From CBDFLS01 sp965249185 (GTDB lineage Bacteria > Chloroflexota > Dehalococcoidia > Lucifugimonadales > Australimonadaceae): DNA of 64,000 nucleotides. Shown here piece after piece: positions 16,134 through 25,285 of the stretch (position 1 is the stretch's first letter; every line of letters begins with the position of its first letter). The position numbers were made by a program, and so were the translations under genes. The stretch lies in assembly GCA_965249185.1 (NCBI GenBank), contig CBDFLS010000001.1:62001-126000 (forward strand), in the 5' to 3' direction. The notes beneath the pieces were generated by a model. It was given only the letters and a program-made list of their open reading frames with translations, did no database searches and had not been told where the DNA came from.

Positions 16134-16832
16134 ATGACGTTGGGCAGCGTTGGCAAGGCGTCGACGGAGCAGTTCTCCGGTGCGCGGAAGCTGCTGCTGG
16201 TGCCGCTGATGGCGGCCGTGCGCGACGACGATGAGCTTCGAGAGCTGGTCGAACGCTACTGGCGCGAGGCCGGGGTGCAGGTCCGGAAGCTGGAGGCCGG
16301 CCTGGGCGCCGTCGTCCACATCTATCACGAGGGCTCTGACCGGGAGGGGGAGGCGGCTCTCGCATCGCTGGAGCAGGGGAACCCAGCGGCCTACCCCATG
16401 CTAAAGGAGACGTGTGAGCGGGGCGCCCGGCTCCGGCCCACGGAGGATACGGAGGCGCTGTTGGAGGTACTGGACTTGCAGCGGTGCATGTTCCAGGGGC
16501 TGGTCAGCGCCAGGGTGGCGCGCCAGCTCTCCGAGTGGTACCGCGATGCGCTCAAACGCCGCTACGAGGCTATCGCCCAGCGCATCGACCAGACGCTTGA
16601 GAAGGACCAGGTGGGCCTCCTGATCGTGAGCCAAGACCATCAGGTGCAGCTCCCCCAGGACATCCAGGTCTTCTACGTGGCCCCGCCGGCGCTGAACGAC
16701 ATCGCCCGCTGGCTCCGCGACCATCCGCCGGGCGGCGGGCCACCGCCCGCCGAGGGACCGGGGGATGAGGAGGAGCAGGCGGGGGCCGAGCCGGACGAGA
16801 AGCCGCCTGAGGCGCACGGGGCTACGCAGTAG
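16134..16832 (+). CDS. Hypothetical helical protein with acidic tail
   Basis: A 232-residue protein whose ATG follows AAGGAGG by 11 bases. Residues 20-190 are rich in predicted helix, with many Arg/Glu pairs (DDDELRELVERYWREAGVQVRKLE and similar), and a segment near 165-190 reads VGLLIVSQDHQVQLP. The last 40 residues are Gly/Pro/Glu-rich and probably disordered. There is no signal peptide or membrane helix. No family was recognised. Its 3' end overlaps the end of the converging eIF2B-like gene by 11 bases. It is transcribed away from the MogA/MoaB-like gene. Confidence 0.6.
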   Translation: MTLGSVGKASTEQFSGARKLLLVPLMAAVRDDDELRELVERYWREAGVQVRKLEAGLGAVVHIYHEGSDREGEAALASLEQGNPAAYPMLKETCERGARLRPTEDTEALLEVLDLQRCMFQGLVSARVARQLSEWYRDALKRRYEAIAQRIDQTLEKDQVGLLIVSQDHQVQLPQDIQVFYVAPPALNDIARWLRDHPPGGGPPPAEGPGDEEEQAGAEPDEKPPEAHGATQ

Positions 16833-17635
16833 GAGGCGCGGCGCCGGGGGCCGTCCGGCTGCCGCTTCCGGCCCGGGACGTCCTGGGTCCCGCCTCGGTG
16901 ATCAGGGCGGTGATGTAGCGGGCGGAGATGCGCTCGACGCCGCGGGGCAGGGGGGCGCTCTCTGTAACGGCTCCGGCCGCGACCTTCAGCGAGTCGCTTA
17001 CAACGTAGAAAGGGAGTCCACGATCGGCGCACCAGCGGGCCAGGCCCAGGCTGGGCGCTCCGTTCACCACCGACCCGCCCAGGGAGATGGCGTCGGCCCC
17101 GATGAGCCCGACGGTGTCTTGCGCCGTGGCGTTCTTGGGCAGGGTGTCGACCACCCGTGCGTCCACGCCGTGCTTGCCGGCTTCCTCCGCGGTGCGCGTC
17201 CCGTAACCCGCCGATGGCAGCACCTGGGCCCGGAACCGCCGCCCGTCGCGCCACGCCGCTGCGAGCGTCAGGACCACGGTGGCGCTGTAGCTGCACGTGA
17301 GGACCACTCCGCCCTCGGGGATGAGTGAGGCCGCGTGCCCGGCCGCCCGCTCCGCCCACTCCTGGGTCTCGGCGATAAGTCCGGTGGCCAGCGCCGGCGC
17401 CTTGGAGAGCGCCCACTCCGCCGATCGGAGGCGGTCTAGCAGGAGACGCGCTCCGTTGTCCACGGAGACCATGTCGGGCCGCGGCCTCCCGCACCGATTC
17501 GGGGGTGGCGCCCTCCGCCATGGCCGCCTGGGCCAGCGCCCAGATGGCCCGCTGGGCGAGGAGGGCCGCTCCGTGGGTCCGGTCGTCACGGATGGCCGCT
17601 AGCTGCCGCTGAAAAGCGTCGCTGCCCGCCTCCAT
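16822..17635 (-). pseudogene. eIF2B / ribose-1,5-bisphosphate isomerase-like protein, frameshifted
   Basis: The protein resembles bacterial relatives of eIF2B alpha/beta/delta and R15P isomerase. After a helical N-terminal domain it shows VLTCSYSATVVLTL, DTVGLIGADAISLGGSVVN and GLPFYVVSDSLKV, which line the sugar-phosphate site in the family. The N-terminal 53 codons, from an ATG with a GGAGGAG site, lie in one frame and the rest in another. The break is near 17475, and one extra base there (GCGCGGCCC in place of GCGGCCC) would restore a single frame. It is either a recent frameshift or an assembly indel. It lies 45 bases after the radical SAM gene, which has the same kind of break. Confidence 0.75.
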
Positions 17636-17680
17636 GTCTCCTCCAGCTCCGGCACGTGCACGGTCCATACTCACCGCCCG

Positions 17681-19023
17681 CTACGCCGCGACCGCTGACA
17701 TCCCTCCGCAGGCCGTCTGGTGCAGGGGGCAGGTGTGGCAGCCGGCGCCCACGTGGGCCTGGTGCACCTGTTCGAAGCTCCGCGTCGACGTCTGTGCACT
17801 CGGGAGCGCCGGGCTTGCCGTGACCGGGTCGGCGGAGAGCTCGTGGAACAACGGAAGCCGCCCCTGGGTGGCCTGGACCGGTTTGTGGCCGGGGTAGCGG
17901 ATAAAGGGCAGCGCCCGCTTTATGGTCACGCCCATGGCCTGGAGCTCCTGCCAGCGGGTGATGGCGTGGCGACTCCGCTGCTGGACGATTCGCTGGGCCG
18001 AGAGGGGGCCGATCCCCAGCGCGCGCACCAACTCCTCCTGAGTGGCGTGGTTCACGTCCAGGGGGAACCGCTCCATCTGGTGGGCCGCGATGGTCAGCTT
18101 GGGATCCACCGTCAGGTCCAGGAAGCCGCCATCGTCGAAGGCGGGGCGCATCTCCTCCTCGGCGAAGCCGTAGACGCGGGAGAGCCAGTCCATCTGGTAG
18201 AGCCGGTGCTCCCGGATTATGGGAGTGGCGGGGTGCTCCTCCAGGGGGGTGAACTGCACCGGATGGAAGGCGGAGTAGTAGACCCGCTTGAAGTTCCAGT
18301 CGCCGTAGAGCTGGCGCTGGCGCAGGTAGATGTCCCAGTCCGACTCGCCGGCGGCGCCCACCACCAGTTGGGTGGCCTGGCCCACGGCGCCCCCGTACCG
18401 CTCTTGAGTGAGGGCATGGATTGCCTGCATGGGCTGGAGGATGTCCTCCTGGAACCGTTTCATGCCGCTGACCCTCTCCAAGTGCTCCTGGGTTGGCGAC
18501 TCCATGTTGATGGAGAGCCGCGTGCCCAGCCGCTGGGCCGCCTCCAGGTACTCGCTGCCGTTGGTCCCGGGCATCACCTTGAGGTGGATGTAGTCCTTGA
18601 AGCCGTAGCGTTGCCGGACTGCCTCCACCACGTTGATGAGGCGCTCCGTGGCGTGGCCGGGGCTGTTGAAGATGCCGGAGCTGAGGAAGAGGCCGTCCAC
18701 CATGTGGCGGCGGTGATCTCGTCGAAGAGCCGGGCCAGCTCGTCCACCTTGAAGCCGTAGCGCTTCCTGGGGACCCAGTAGCTGTTGGGGCAGTAGTGGC
18801 AGTCGAAGTCGCATTGGTGGGTGAACATCACCCGCATCAGCGAGATGCGCTTGCCGTTGGGCATGGCGGCGCGGTAGACCCCGGCGTGGGGCGTCACGCC
18901 GCCCCGCTGGCGGCGATCCGGCGCGGCGGCGGGCCGGGGCGACCCGTCCAGGATGTCGTCGGTGGCCATGCCGCCCAGGTGCTGGAGCTTCTCGTAAATG
19001 TCCGGCGTGCGCTGGATGAGCAC
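17681..19023 (-). pseudogene. Radical SAM protein with helix-hairpin-helix C-terminus, frameshifted
   Basis: The N-terminal part has the radical SAM cluster motif Cys71-x3-Cys75-x2-Cys78 (CDFDCHYC). The GLFLSSGI, DYIHLKVMPG and RLSINMESPT segments match the putative DNA modification/repair radical SAM family often linked to a uracil-DNA-glycosylase-like partner. A helix-hairpin-helix domain follows near the C-terminus (LDVNHATQEELVRALGIG) and then CHTCPLHQTAC. The first about 103 codons and the rest are in different frames. The break is near 18716, where one inserted base would repair it. The GTG start has a GGAGG site. It is an assembly indel or a pseudogene. Confidence 0.75.
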
Positions 19024-19104
19024 GATTGCCTCCGTGAATAGAACGAATGTTCTGAATTCTCTTGGAAAGAGGCCCTCCGGTCAAGGGGCCACTGACGGGG
19101 CGCT

Positions 19105-19133
19105 TTGACCGCTCAAATAGCGATGCCTATAAT
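19105..19133 (+). promoter_or_regulatory. Promoter of tRNA-Pro
   Basis: TTGACC and TATAAT are separated by exactly 17 bases and end 34 bases before the mature tRNA. This is close to the sigma-70 consensus and typical of stable RNA genes. Confidence 0.7.
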
Positions 19134-19167
19134 GAATGCGTGCCCCCCACGGGCGCGCGGCGTTAGA

Positions 19168-19244
19168 CGGGGAGTGGCGCAGTACGGTAGCGCGCTACGT
19201 TTGGGACGTAGAGGCCGCGGGTTCGAATCCCGCCTCCCCGACCA
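19168..19244 (+). tRNA. tRNA-Pro (anticodon TGG)
   Basis: The cloverleaf folds completely. The 7-bp acceptor stem is CGGGGAG with CTCCCCG, with the C1-G72 pair typical of bacterial tRNA-Pro. The anticodon stem CTACG/CGTAG encloses the loop TTTGGGA, which gives anticodon TGG. The T-arm contains GTTCGAATC. The CCA end is encoded. The gene stands alone between the radical SAM gene and the carboxymuconolactone decarboxylase-family gene. Confidence 0.96.
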
Positions 19245-19321
19245 GCAGAACCCCGGTCTCGGTTAAACCTTCGTCGCCACGTCCAACTACTAGGTGACGA
19301 CCCCTCCAGGAGGAGACGAGC

Positions 19322-19870
19322 ATGGCCCGCGAGGCGTACCTGAGTCGAGACGACGTGCCGTCATCCCAGCGGCACCTGGTGGACGGTATCACCGCCAAGC
19401 GGAGCCGCCTGGCCCACCCCTTCGCGGCCCTGCTCCACAGCCCGGAGGCCGCCGCTCGCGTGGCCTCCGTGGGGAGCTACGTCCGCTTCGAATCGGGGCT
19501 CGACGCCCAAGTGCGGGAGCTGGCTATTCTCGCCACGGCCCGTGCCAACGGCAGCCAGTACGAGTTCACCTACCATGTGCCCCTGGCGCGCCGAGCCGGC
19601 GTGAGCGAAGAGGCCATCGTCGCGCTGCAGCAGGACACGGCGCCCGATGGCCTGGCGCCGGAGGAGCGTCTGGTGGTGCACTACGTTCAGGAGCTATTGC
19701 GCGACCGAAAGGTCAGCGATGCCACGTACACCGCCGCGCAGAAGCGCTTCGGCCTCAAGGCCCTGGTGGACCTGACGGTGCTCGTGGGCTACTACACCAT
19801 GCTGGCCTATGTGATGCACGCTCTGGAGGTAGAGCTGGAGCCGGACGTAGCCCCGCTGCTGCCGAGCTAG
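19322..19870 (+). CDS. Carboxymuconolactone decarboxylase family protein
   Basis: A 182-residue all-helical protein of the CMD/AhpD-like superfamily. The ATG follows GGAGGAG. The conserved block ELAILATARANGSQYEFTYHVPLARRAGVSEEAI is near residues 60-95. The CxxC peroxidatic pair of AhpD is absent, so this is the decarboxylase-like branch and not an alkylhydroperoxidase. Members act on gamma-carboxymuconolactone in the protocatechuate branch of aromatic breakdown or on unknown substrates. An aromatic role fits the other catabolic genes in the window but is an inference. Confidence 0.87.
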   Translation: MAREAYLSRDDVPSSQRHLVDGITAKRSRLAHPFAALLHSPEAAARVASVGSYVRFESGLDAQVRELAILATARANGSQYEFTYHVPLARRAGVSEEAIVALQQDTAPDGLAPEERLVVHYVQELLRDRKVSDATYTAAQKRFGLKALVDLTVLVGYYTMLAYVMHALEVELEPDVAPLLPS

Positions 19871-20034
19871 CGTAACCGGAGATGAGCGCAGCGGCGGCGC
19901 GCTCACCCGCGGCCCGTTGACATCGACCGCCTCTAGGTCAAGCGTGATCTACCCGCTGCCGTAACCGCAGTCGATAAGCGTGGCGCGACGATGCCATATC
20001 CGGCAGGCCGCGATCAGCGATAGACGCCGAGCGA

Positions 20035-20357
20035 TTACATCGGCAGCTGTAGTGACTCGTGAACTCCGATCTCAAAACCCTCTCCCATTTGAAGGTGCGG
20101 GTGCGCCTTCAGCAACGCCTGAGCGGATTCGATGTCCTCCGCTTGGAGAATCGAATAACCGGTGACACCCTTGTCGCTGGGCAAACTGCTGGACTTGGTT
20201 AATTTCTGTCCGCCCCCAAGCGGCGAGCCCATGTCAACCAGGCTATCTCCACAAGAAGAGGCCCAACCCATCCACTTTTCCATTTGCGCCTTCATATCTT
20301 CAGGCGCCATACCTTGCATCTATTCCATGGCCGACGCGGACGCATGATAAAGAACAA
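20035..20357 (-). pseudogene. YCII-related protein gene, cut by IS copy 3 and containing a stop
   Basis: The frame reads from the IS edge as VLYHASASAME, then a TAG, then MQGMAPEDMKAQMEKWMGWAS and a full YCII-type body with DSLVDMGSPLGGG, GYSILQAEDIESAQALLKAHPHL and a C-terminal EIGVHE. The TAG occupies a position where CAG would continue the protein. The first few codons lie beyond the IS and are not present on its other side. The gene is therefore broken twice. YCII proteins are small ferredoxin-fold proteins of poorly known function, often near ECF sigma genes. Confidence 0.75.
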
Positions 20358-21202
20358 GGGTAAAGTCCCGTTTTAGCCACCGGATTAGCTTTGAAGCAGC
20401 TTGAACAATGTCTTAACCTGTTCTGGTCCCAACAGACGCCGATGATTGTAGCGCCAGACATACTCAGCAAGATAGAGGGGCAGCCGTTCTCGGCGGACTC
20501 CCCCTTTGGCTGCCAGACGCCGCTTGAGATAACCCCAGAAGCCCTCCAAGCCGTTGACGTGGCTCCCTTGCCGATCGCTGAACGCCTGGCTGTGGTCCAC
20601 AAGCCGATGGACGTAGCCCCCCGCTGCGCCGCCCGTGTAGCTGGTAAAGGTGTCCGAGCAGACGATGGAGCCACGTTGCACGCGTTGGTGCAGGAGCGGC
20701 AGCAGCGTCTTGGCTTCCACGTTAGGTGCCACTTGCGCCCACACCAGGCCACCTCGACACAGGATCCCAAAGACAGCTTGCTTAGTGGTTCCACGGCCCC
20801 GCTTCGTGCCCTGAACACGCTTTGCCAGGCGCCTGTTGCGCCAGGAACCTCCCAGGTAGGTCTCGTCGACCTCCACCACGCCGGAGAAGACATGGGGAAC
20901 GTCCCGGACCATGGCCTGGCGCACCACGATCAGGGCTCGCAGGACTCGCTTTCGCTCCAGGCGGGCCTCCTGGGCAATCACCTCGGCACTCTGCCCCAAG
21001 ACGAACCAGCGCAACAGTCGCCGCCACTCCCCTGGCGACAACCGAAGCGGTAGCGCCCTGGGCACCCACTCGTAGTGGCAGGCTGCACAACGACTCTTAC
21101 CTCGCCGAATGCTCCAGCTCTTGGCGTGTTGACATCGAGGGCACCCAATCTTCCGTCCCATGCCACCATTCTCTCACAGGTGGCTGTTTTGGGACTATAC
21201 CC
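20358..21202 (-). mobile_element. IS1595-family insertion sequence, copy 3
   Basis: An 845-bp element with the same ends as the other copies and an intact transposase. Its flanking octamers (AAGAACAA and CTATCTAT) do not match. The two sides carry pieces of two different genes in opposite directions: the 5'-cut YCII gene on the left and a tail-only gene on the right. A simple insertion cannot give this, so an IS-mediated deletion or recombination with another copy is likely. Confidence 0.9.
20385..21161 (-). CDS. IS1595-family (ISXO2-like) transposase
   Basis: A full-length 258-residue copy with the zinc ribbon and the Asp99, Asp170 and Asn203/Glu206 catalytic region unchanged. It differs from copy 2 by a few residues only, for example Ala for Val in QVAPNVEAK and Gly for Val in SYTGGAAGG. 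No stop or frameshift is present, so it may still be functional. Confidence 0.92.
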   Translation of the reverse strand: MGRKIGCPRCQHAKSWSIRRGKSRCAACHYEWVPRALPLRLSPGEWRRLLRWFVLGQSAEVIAQEARLERKRVLRALIVVRQAMVRDVPHVFSGVVEVDETYLGGSWRNRRLAKRVQGTKRGRGTTKQAVFGILCRGGLVWAQVAPNVEAKTLLPLLHQRVQRGSIVCSDTFTSYTGGAAGGYVHRLVDHSQAFSDRQGSHVNGLEGFWGYLKRRLAAKGGVRRERLPLYLAEYVWRYNHRRLLGPEQVKTLFKLLQS

Positions 21203-21203
21203 C

Positions 21204-21412
21204 TATCTATTCGCCGTATACAATGCTTCTTCAAGTTTACCGGCCAGGATGGGGGCACGAAGGTGGTCCATGATGTCGAGGTGGACTTCGGTCCCCAGAC
21301 AGACCCGCAGATGATCGGCCTCGTGGAAAATTACGATCAAATACGGGCTCCATACGTAACCTCGGGCATGGAGAAGACCCTGGCCAATCTGAAGGGAGCG
21401 GCGGAGGCGTGA
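21204..21412 (+). pseudogene. C-terminal gene fragment, possibly SRPBCC-like
   Basis: Right of IS copy 3 a + strand frame encodes FTGQDGGTKVVHDVEVDFG, then PQTDPQMIGLVENYDQIRA and a final helix ending in TLANLKGAAEA. The pattern of a beta-strand pair followed by a long amphipathic helix with a LANLK end resembles the C-terminal half of SRPBCC/polyketide-cyclase-like proteins. There is no start codon and the 5' portion is missing at the IS. The family assignment is tentative. Confidence 0.4.
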
Positions 21413-21506
21413 GCGGCTAGACTCACCGCTCCATCTTCCGCGCTCGGCTCCACGTATCGCCGGGCTTTTTAGCCACGGAGCTACTCAGGCCTAGAAAACG
21501 GCTGCC

Positions 21507-22433
21507 ATGCCCCTCGACCCGCTGGCTAAAGCCTGGCTCGATCAGTGGAGAGCGTCCGAAAAGACGCCGCTCGATGCTCGTCCGCTTGAGGAGGCGAGGG
21601 CGGCCCTCGAGTCGCTGCCGCGCAATCCGGGGCCCGAGTTGGCGCGCGTGGCGGACCAGCGTATCCCGGGACCGGCCGGTGAGTTGACGTTGCGCGTCTA
21701 TACTCCCGGCGCCTCCGCTCCTTATCCCGCGCTCGTCTGGTTCCACAGCGGTGGCTGGGTATTCGGCAGCATTGAGACCGCCGATGCCACCTGCCGCTTG
21801 TTGGCCAAGGCGGCGGAGTGTCTGGTGGTGTCGGTGGGCTTCCGGCTGGCCCCGGAGGCGAAATTCCCCGCGCCGTTGGAGGACTGCCACGCCGCGCTGC
21901 GCTGGGTGGCGGAGAACGCAGCCGCTCTCGGCGCGGATGCTCGCCGCATCGCCGTGGGCGGCACATGCTCGGGCGGCAATTTGGCCGCAGGCGTCGCGCT
22001 GATGGCCCGCGATAGGGGCGGGCCCGCCCTGGCGCTCCAGCTCCTGGCCCACACCGAGGTGGACCCGGCGCCTGATACGCTCTCCTATGCTGAGTACGGC
22101 ACGGACTACGGGTTGACTCGCGAGGCCATGAGCTGGTACTGGCGACAGTATTTGCGAAACGAGGACGACGCGAATAACCCGTATGCAGCCCCTCTGCGCG
22201 CCCGGGACCTCTCGAACTTGCCCCCGGCGCTGGTCATCACCGCCGAATACGACCCCGTGCGTGACGAGGCCGAGGCGTACGCTCAGCGGCTCGTCGAGGC
22301 CGGCGTGCCGGCGGCTTGCACCCGGTACCAGGGCACGGTCCACGGTTTCTTCGATATGGCGTTTCCACTGGACAAGACCGAGCAGGCATTCGCAGAGGCG
22401 GCATCCGCGCTGAGGGAGGCCTTCGGCCGATGA
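21507..22433 (+). CDS. Alpha/beta hydrolase, HSL family, with Cys at the nucleophile position
   Basis: A 308-residue hydrolase of the hormone-sensitive lipase (fold-3) type. The oxyanion segment reads FHSGGWVFG (residues 79-87) instead of HGGGW. The nucleophile elbow, normally GDSAGG, reads Gly152-Thr-Cys154-Ser-Gly156, so Cys replaces the catalytic Ser. The acid (Asp249 in EYDPVRDE) and His279 (GTVHGFF) are kept. It could be a thiol esterase, a protein with altered activity or an inactive relative. It lies downstream of IS copy 3 and upstream of the tandem amidohydrolases on the same strand. Confidence 0.87.
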   Translation: MPLDPLAKAWLDQWRASEKTPLDARPLEEARAALESLPRNPGPELARVADQRIPGPAGELTLRVYTPGASAPYPALVWFHSGGWVFGSIETADATCRLLAKAAECLVVSVGFRLAPEAKFPAPLEDCHAALRWVAENAAALGADARRIAVGGTCSGGNLAAGVALMARDRGGPALALQLLAHTEVDPAPDTLSYAEYGTDYGLTREAMSWYWRQYLRNEDDANNPYAAPLRARDLSNLPPALVITAEYDPVRDEAEAYAQRLVEAGVPAACTRYQGTVHGFFDMAFPLDKTEQAFAEAASALREAFGR

Positions 22434-22560
22434 GCGAGAGGTTGGAAATTGACGGTGGCGGGGCGTCGTGCTACGTTTCGTGGTGCGCGCCGAAAGCTTT
22501 GACGGCCAGCGGAGTGAGACCGGCACGCCGCGGCTGGGATAGTCCAGAGAGGTGAGGGCC

Positions 22561-23814
22561 ATGATCGAAGTCTACGATTGCGATAGCCACGTCTGGGAGG
22601 GGGACCACACCTTCTCCGACAAGTACTGGGACAAGCGCTACCGGGGCCGCAGGCCCATGGTGATCGAGTCCGACGTCAAGGGCAACCTCTCCTTCATGAT
22701 CGACTCGCGCAGCTTCCCACGCTTCACCGGCCCTGGACCGGCCATGGGGGGAAACCCGGTAAGCAAGAAGGGGGTCCCTTCCGAGCAGTTCGTGCGCAGC
22801 AGGGCCGTGGCGGCGGAGAAGGGGCATCTCGATACCCTGGCCTCCTGCGAGCTCCACTCGGCGGCGGACCGTCTGGAACAGATGGACCGCGAGCATGTGG
22901 CCGTGCAAGTGAACTTCCCCTCGCTGGCGCTCCACTGGCCCTTCGCCCACGACCCCGCCATCGGCGGCGCCATCGCCAGGGCCTACAACAGTTGGATGGG
23001 GGATGTCTGCGGCCAGGCCCCGGACCGGCTCAAGTGGGTCACCCTGGTCGACCCGGCCGACGTGGAGGAGTCGGTGCGTGAGATCAGACGCGCCAAAGAG
23101 ATGGGCTCCACCGGCCTCATGCTCCTGGGCAGCTACGGGAAACGGCACCTGGACGACCCTGCTTTCGAGCCCATCTGGGCCACAGCCGCCGAGCTCTCGA
23201 TTCCGGTGGCGGTCCACATCGGCTTCTGCAATCAGGGCTTGGACGAGCAGTACTTCACCATCTTCGACACCATCGCCATCCCCTTCTCCTTCAGCCTCAT
23301 GCTGGGGTTCCATGCCATCATGCGCTCCGGTCTCCTGGACCGCTATCCCGATTTGCGTGTCGGCTTCATGGAGAACGGCGCCCGGTGGGTGGACTTCCTG
23401 GCCCAGCGTATCGGCGAGAACTGCGGCAAGCTGGACCGGACGACCACCACCAGCCCACGGCAGCGGGCGAGCGAGGCGGAGATAGCGGGAAGCTCGGCCT
23501 ACCACCGGCTCACCGACGCGTATAAGTCCGAGCTCGTGCCCGAGGAGTACATCAAGCGCGGCCAGATATATGTGAACTGCGAAGTGGACGAGGAGCAGCT
23601 CCCCTTTGTGACACGGCAGTACGGGAACGACTTCCTGATGTTCGCGGCCGACATTCCTCACGGCCATCGGGTGGTGGACCCCATCACCAAGCTGCTGGAC
23701 CGCACGGACTTGAGCGAGGAGACCAAGCGGAAAATCCTGGTCGACAATACGGCCCGGTTCTACGGCCTGCCGGTCCCCCAAGCGGCGCCGGAGCTTGCGG
23801 CCGCCGGTGAGTGA
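22561..23814 (+). CDS. Amidohydrolase family protein (PF04909-type), first of a tandem pair
   Basis: A 417-residue TIM-barrel metal-dependent hydrolase or decarboxylase. The ATG at the start of IEVYDCDSHV follows GAGAGGTGAG; a GTG three codons upstream is less likely. The first metal motif is DSHVWEG, the DxH...E form, and later ligands are His in VAVHIGFCN near 219 and Asp in FAADIPHGHR near 360. The family includes aminocarboxymuconate semialdehyde decarboxylase and aromatic acid decarboxylases. It shares most of its sequence with the next gene, 41 bases downstream, a clear duplication. The substrate is unknown. Confidence 0.87.
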   Translation: MIEVYDCDSHVWEGDHTFSDKYWDKRYRGRRPMVIESDVKGNLSFMIDSRSFPRFTGPGPAMGGNPVSKKGVPSEQFVRSRAVAAEKGHLDTLASCELHSAADRLEQMDREHVAVQVNFPSLALHWPFAHDPAIGGAIARAYNSWMGDVCGQAPDRLKWVTLVDPADVEESVREIRRAKEMGSTGLMLLGSYGKRHLDDPAFEPIWATAAELSIPVAVHIGFCNQGLDEQYFTIFDTIAIPFSFSLMLGFHAIMRSGLLDRYPDLRVGFMENGARWVDFLAQRIGENCGKLDRTTTTSPRQRASEAEIAGSSAYHRLTDAYKSELVPEEYIKRGQIYVNCEVDEEQLPFVTRQYGNDFLMFAADIPHGHRVVDPITKLLDRTDLSEETKRKILVDNTARFYGLPVPQAAPELAAAGE

Positions 23815-23855
23815 GGTTTCGAAGGCAGCATAGTCGAGCGAGCGGAGGGGAAAGC

Positions 23856-25124
23856 ATGATCAGGGGATACGACTGCGATAGCCATGTGCAAGAGGGCGAG
23901 CGCATGCTCACCGACGAGTACTGGGACCAGCGCTACCGGGGACGCCGGCCCGTGGTGGTGGAGGGCGACGTGCAGGGTAACCTCTCCATGCTCATCGACT
24001 CCCACGCTCATCAGCGCATCACCGGTCCAGGCCTCTCACTGAGCGGCTCGCCCATGTCCAAGAATGGGGCGCCCTCGCCGATCTTCGTTGCGCAGATGGG
24101 GGCCGCGGAGGCGACGGGTCATATCGATACCCTGGAGTCCGCCGAGCTGCACACGGCCCAGGACCGTGTCGACCAGTTGGACCGGGAGCAGATCGCCGTG
24201 CAGGTGAACTTCCCCTCCATTCTGCTTACGTGGCCCGTTGCGCACGATCCCAAGATAGGCTGCGCCTTTGCCCGTGCCTACAATAGCTGGATATCGGACG
24301 TGAGCATGCAGGCCCCGGACCGGCTCAAGTGGGTGACGGCCATAGACCCAGCCGACGTGGAGGAGTCGGTGCGGGAGATCCGGCGGACCAGGGAGATGGG
24401 GTCGGTGGGCCTGATGCTGCTGGGCTCGGTGGGCGGCAAGCAGTTGGACCACCCGAGTCTGGAGCCCATCTGGGCCACGGTCAACGAGTTGAAGATGCCC
24501 GTGATCGTTCACCCCGGCTTCTGCAATCCGGGGCTTGATAACCAGTTCGACGCGATGGTGGACGCGGTGACTATTCCCTTCGTGTTCAGCCAGCTCCTGG
24601 GGTTCAACGCCATCATGCGCTCCGGCCTGCTGGACCGCTACCAGAATTTGCGGCTGGCCTTCGTGGAGAACGGCGCGTGCTGGGTCGACTACATGGCGCA
24701 GCGCATCGCCGAATACTCGCTGACCTTCAAGGGCAAGACGCAGCTGCGGACGACCCAGCGGCCGAAGCCGACCATGGCCACGGTGGACGAGGCGGCCATC
24801 GGCGGCTCCTCGCTGATGCGGCCCATCTCCTACGTCTCCGAGTACCTCCCCGAGGACTACCTCCGTCAGGGACGCATCTTCGTGAACTGCGAGGTGGACG
24901 AGGACCAGCTGCCCTGGCTGGTGGAGCGGTACGGCGACGATTTCCTGATGTTCGCGGGAGATATTCCGCACCCTCACCGCGTGGCGCACCCGGTGGAGAA
25001 GTTGCTGGCCCGGACCGACCTGCGCGAGGAGACCAAGCGGAAGATTCTGGTGGACAACTGCGCCCGGTTCTACGGTCTGCCGCTGCCCGCTCCCGAGCCG
25101 GAATCGCTGGCGGCCGGGGACTAG
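23856..25124 (+). CDS. Amidohydrolase family protein (PF04909-type), second of a tandem pair
   Basis: A 422-residue paralogue of the preceding protein with the same domain order: DCDSHVQEG at the N-terminus, LDREQIAVQVNFPSILLTWPVAHDP, a second metal His in VIVHPGFCN and the final Asp in FAGDIPHPHR. The start is the ATG preceded by GGAGGGGAAAG. Conservation of both copies with all ligands suggests that both are active, possibly on related substrates. The TAXI solute-binding gene follows on the same strand, which suggests that the compound is imported by the TRAP system. Confidence 0.87.
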   Translation: MIRGYDCDSHVQEGERMLTDEYWDQRYRGRRPVVVEGDVQGNLSMLIDSHAHQRITGPGLSLSGSPMSKNGAPSPIFVAQMGAAEATGHIDTLESAELHTAQDRVDQLDREQIAVQVNFPSILLTWPVAHDPKIGCAFARAYNSWISDVSMQAPDRLKWVTAIDPADVEESVREIRRTREMGSVGLMLLGSVGGKQLDHPSLEPIWATVNELKMPVIVHPGFCNPGLDNQFDAMVDAVTIPFVFSQLLGFNAIMRSGLLDRYQNLRLAFVENGACWVDYMAQRIAEYSLTFKGKTQLRTTQRPKPTMATVDEAAIGGSSLMRPISYVSEYLPEDYLRQGRIFVNCEVDEDQLPWLVERYGDDFLMFAGDIPHPHRVAHPVEKLLARTDLREETKRKILVDNCARFYGLPLPAPEPESLAAGD

Positions 25125-25197
25125 CCGTCGCTTTTTGTGGCGCGCGGTGCGCAGGCGCGGTGGTCCCTGGCGAACGCCTCGGCACGCTATGTAATAA

Positions 25198-25226
25198 TTG
25201 ACACGTCCATCGGGCCGTGCTACCGT
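25198..25226 (+). promoter_or_regulatory. Possible promoter upstream of the TAXI gene
   Basis: A perfect TTGACA is followed after 17 bases by TACCGT, a partial match to TATAAT. It lies 85 bases before the TAXI start in an otherwise gene-free gap of 186 bases. The -10 match is weak. Confidence 0.35.
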
Positions 25227-25285
25227 CCGCCGGCGTGCGCCGGGTCAAATTGGGCCGGTGCCGGACTCATAGGCCGTACGTGTGC

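Noticed and set aside
22430..22555. Short frame (41 codons) overlapping the end of the HSL-type gene as ATGA
   Set aside because: No recognisable sequence and no binding site of its own. It is probably read-through space before the amidohydrolase gene.
22471..23781. 436-codon open frame antisense to the first amidohydrolase
   Set aside because: The sense gene has all family motifs. The antisense product has none, and such frames are common in high-GC DNA.
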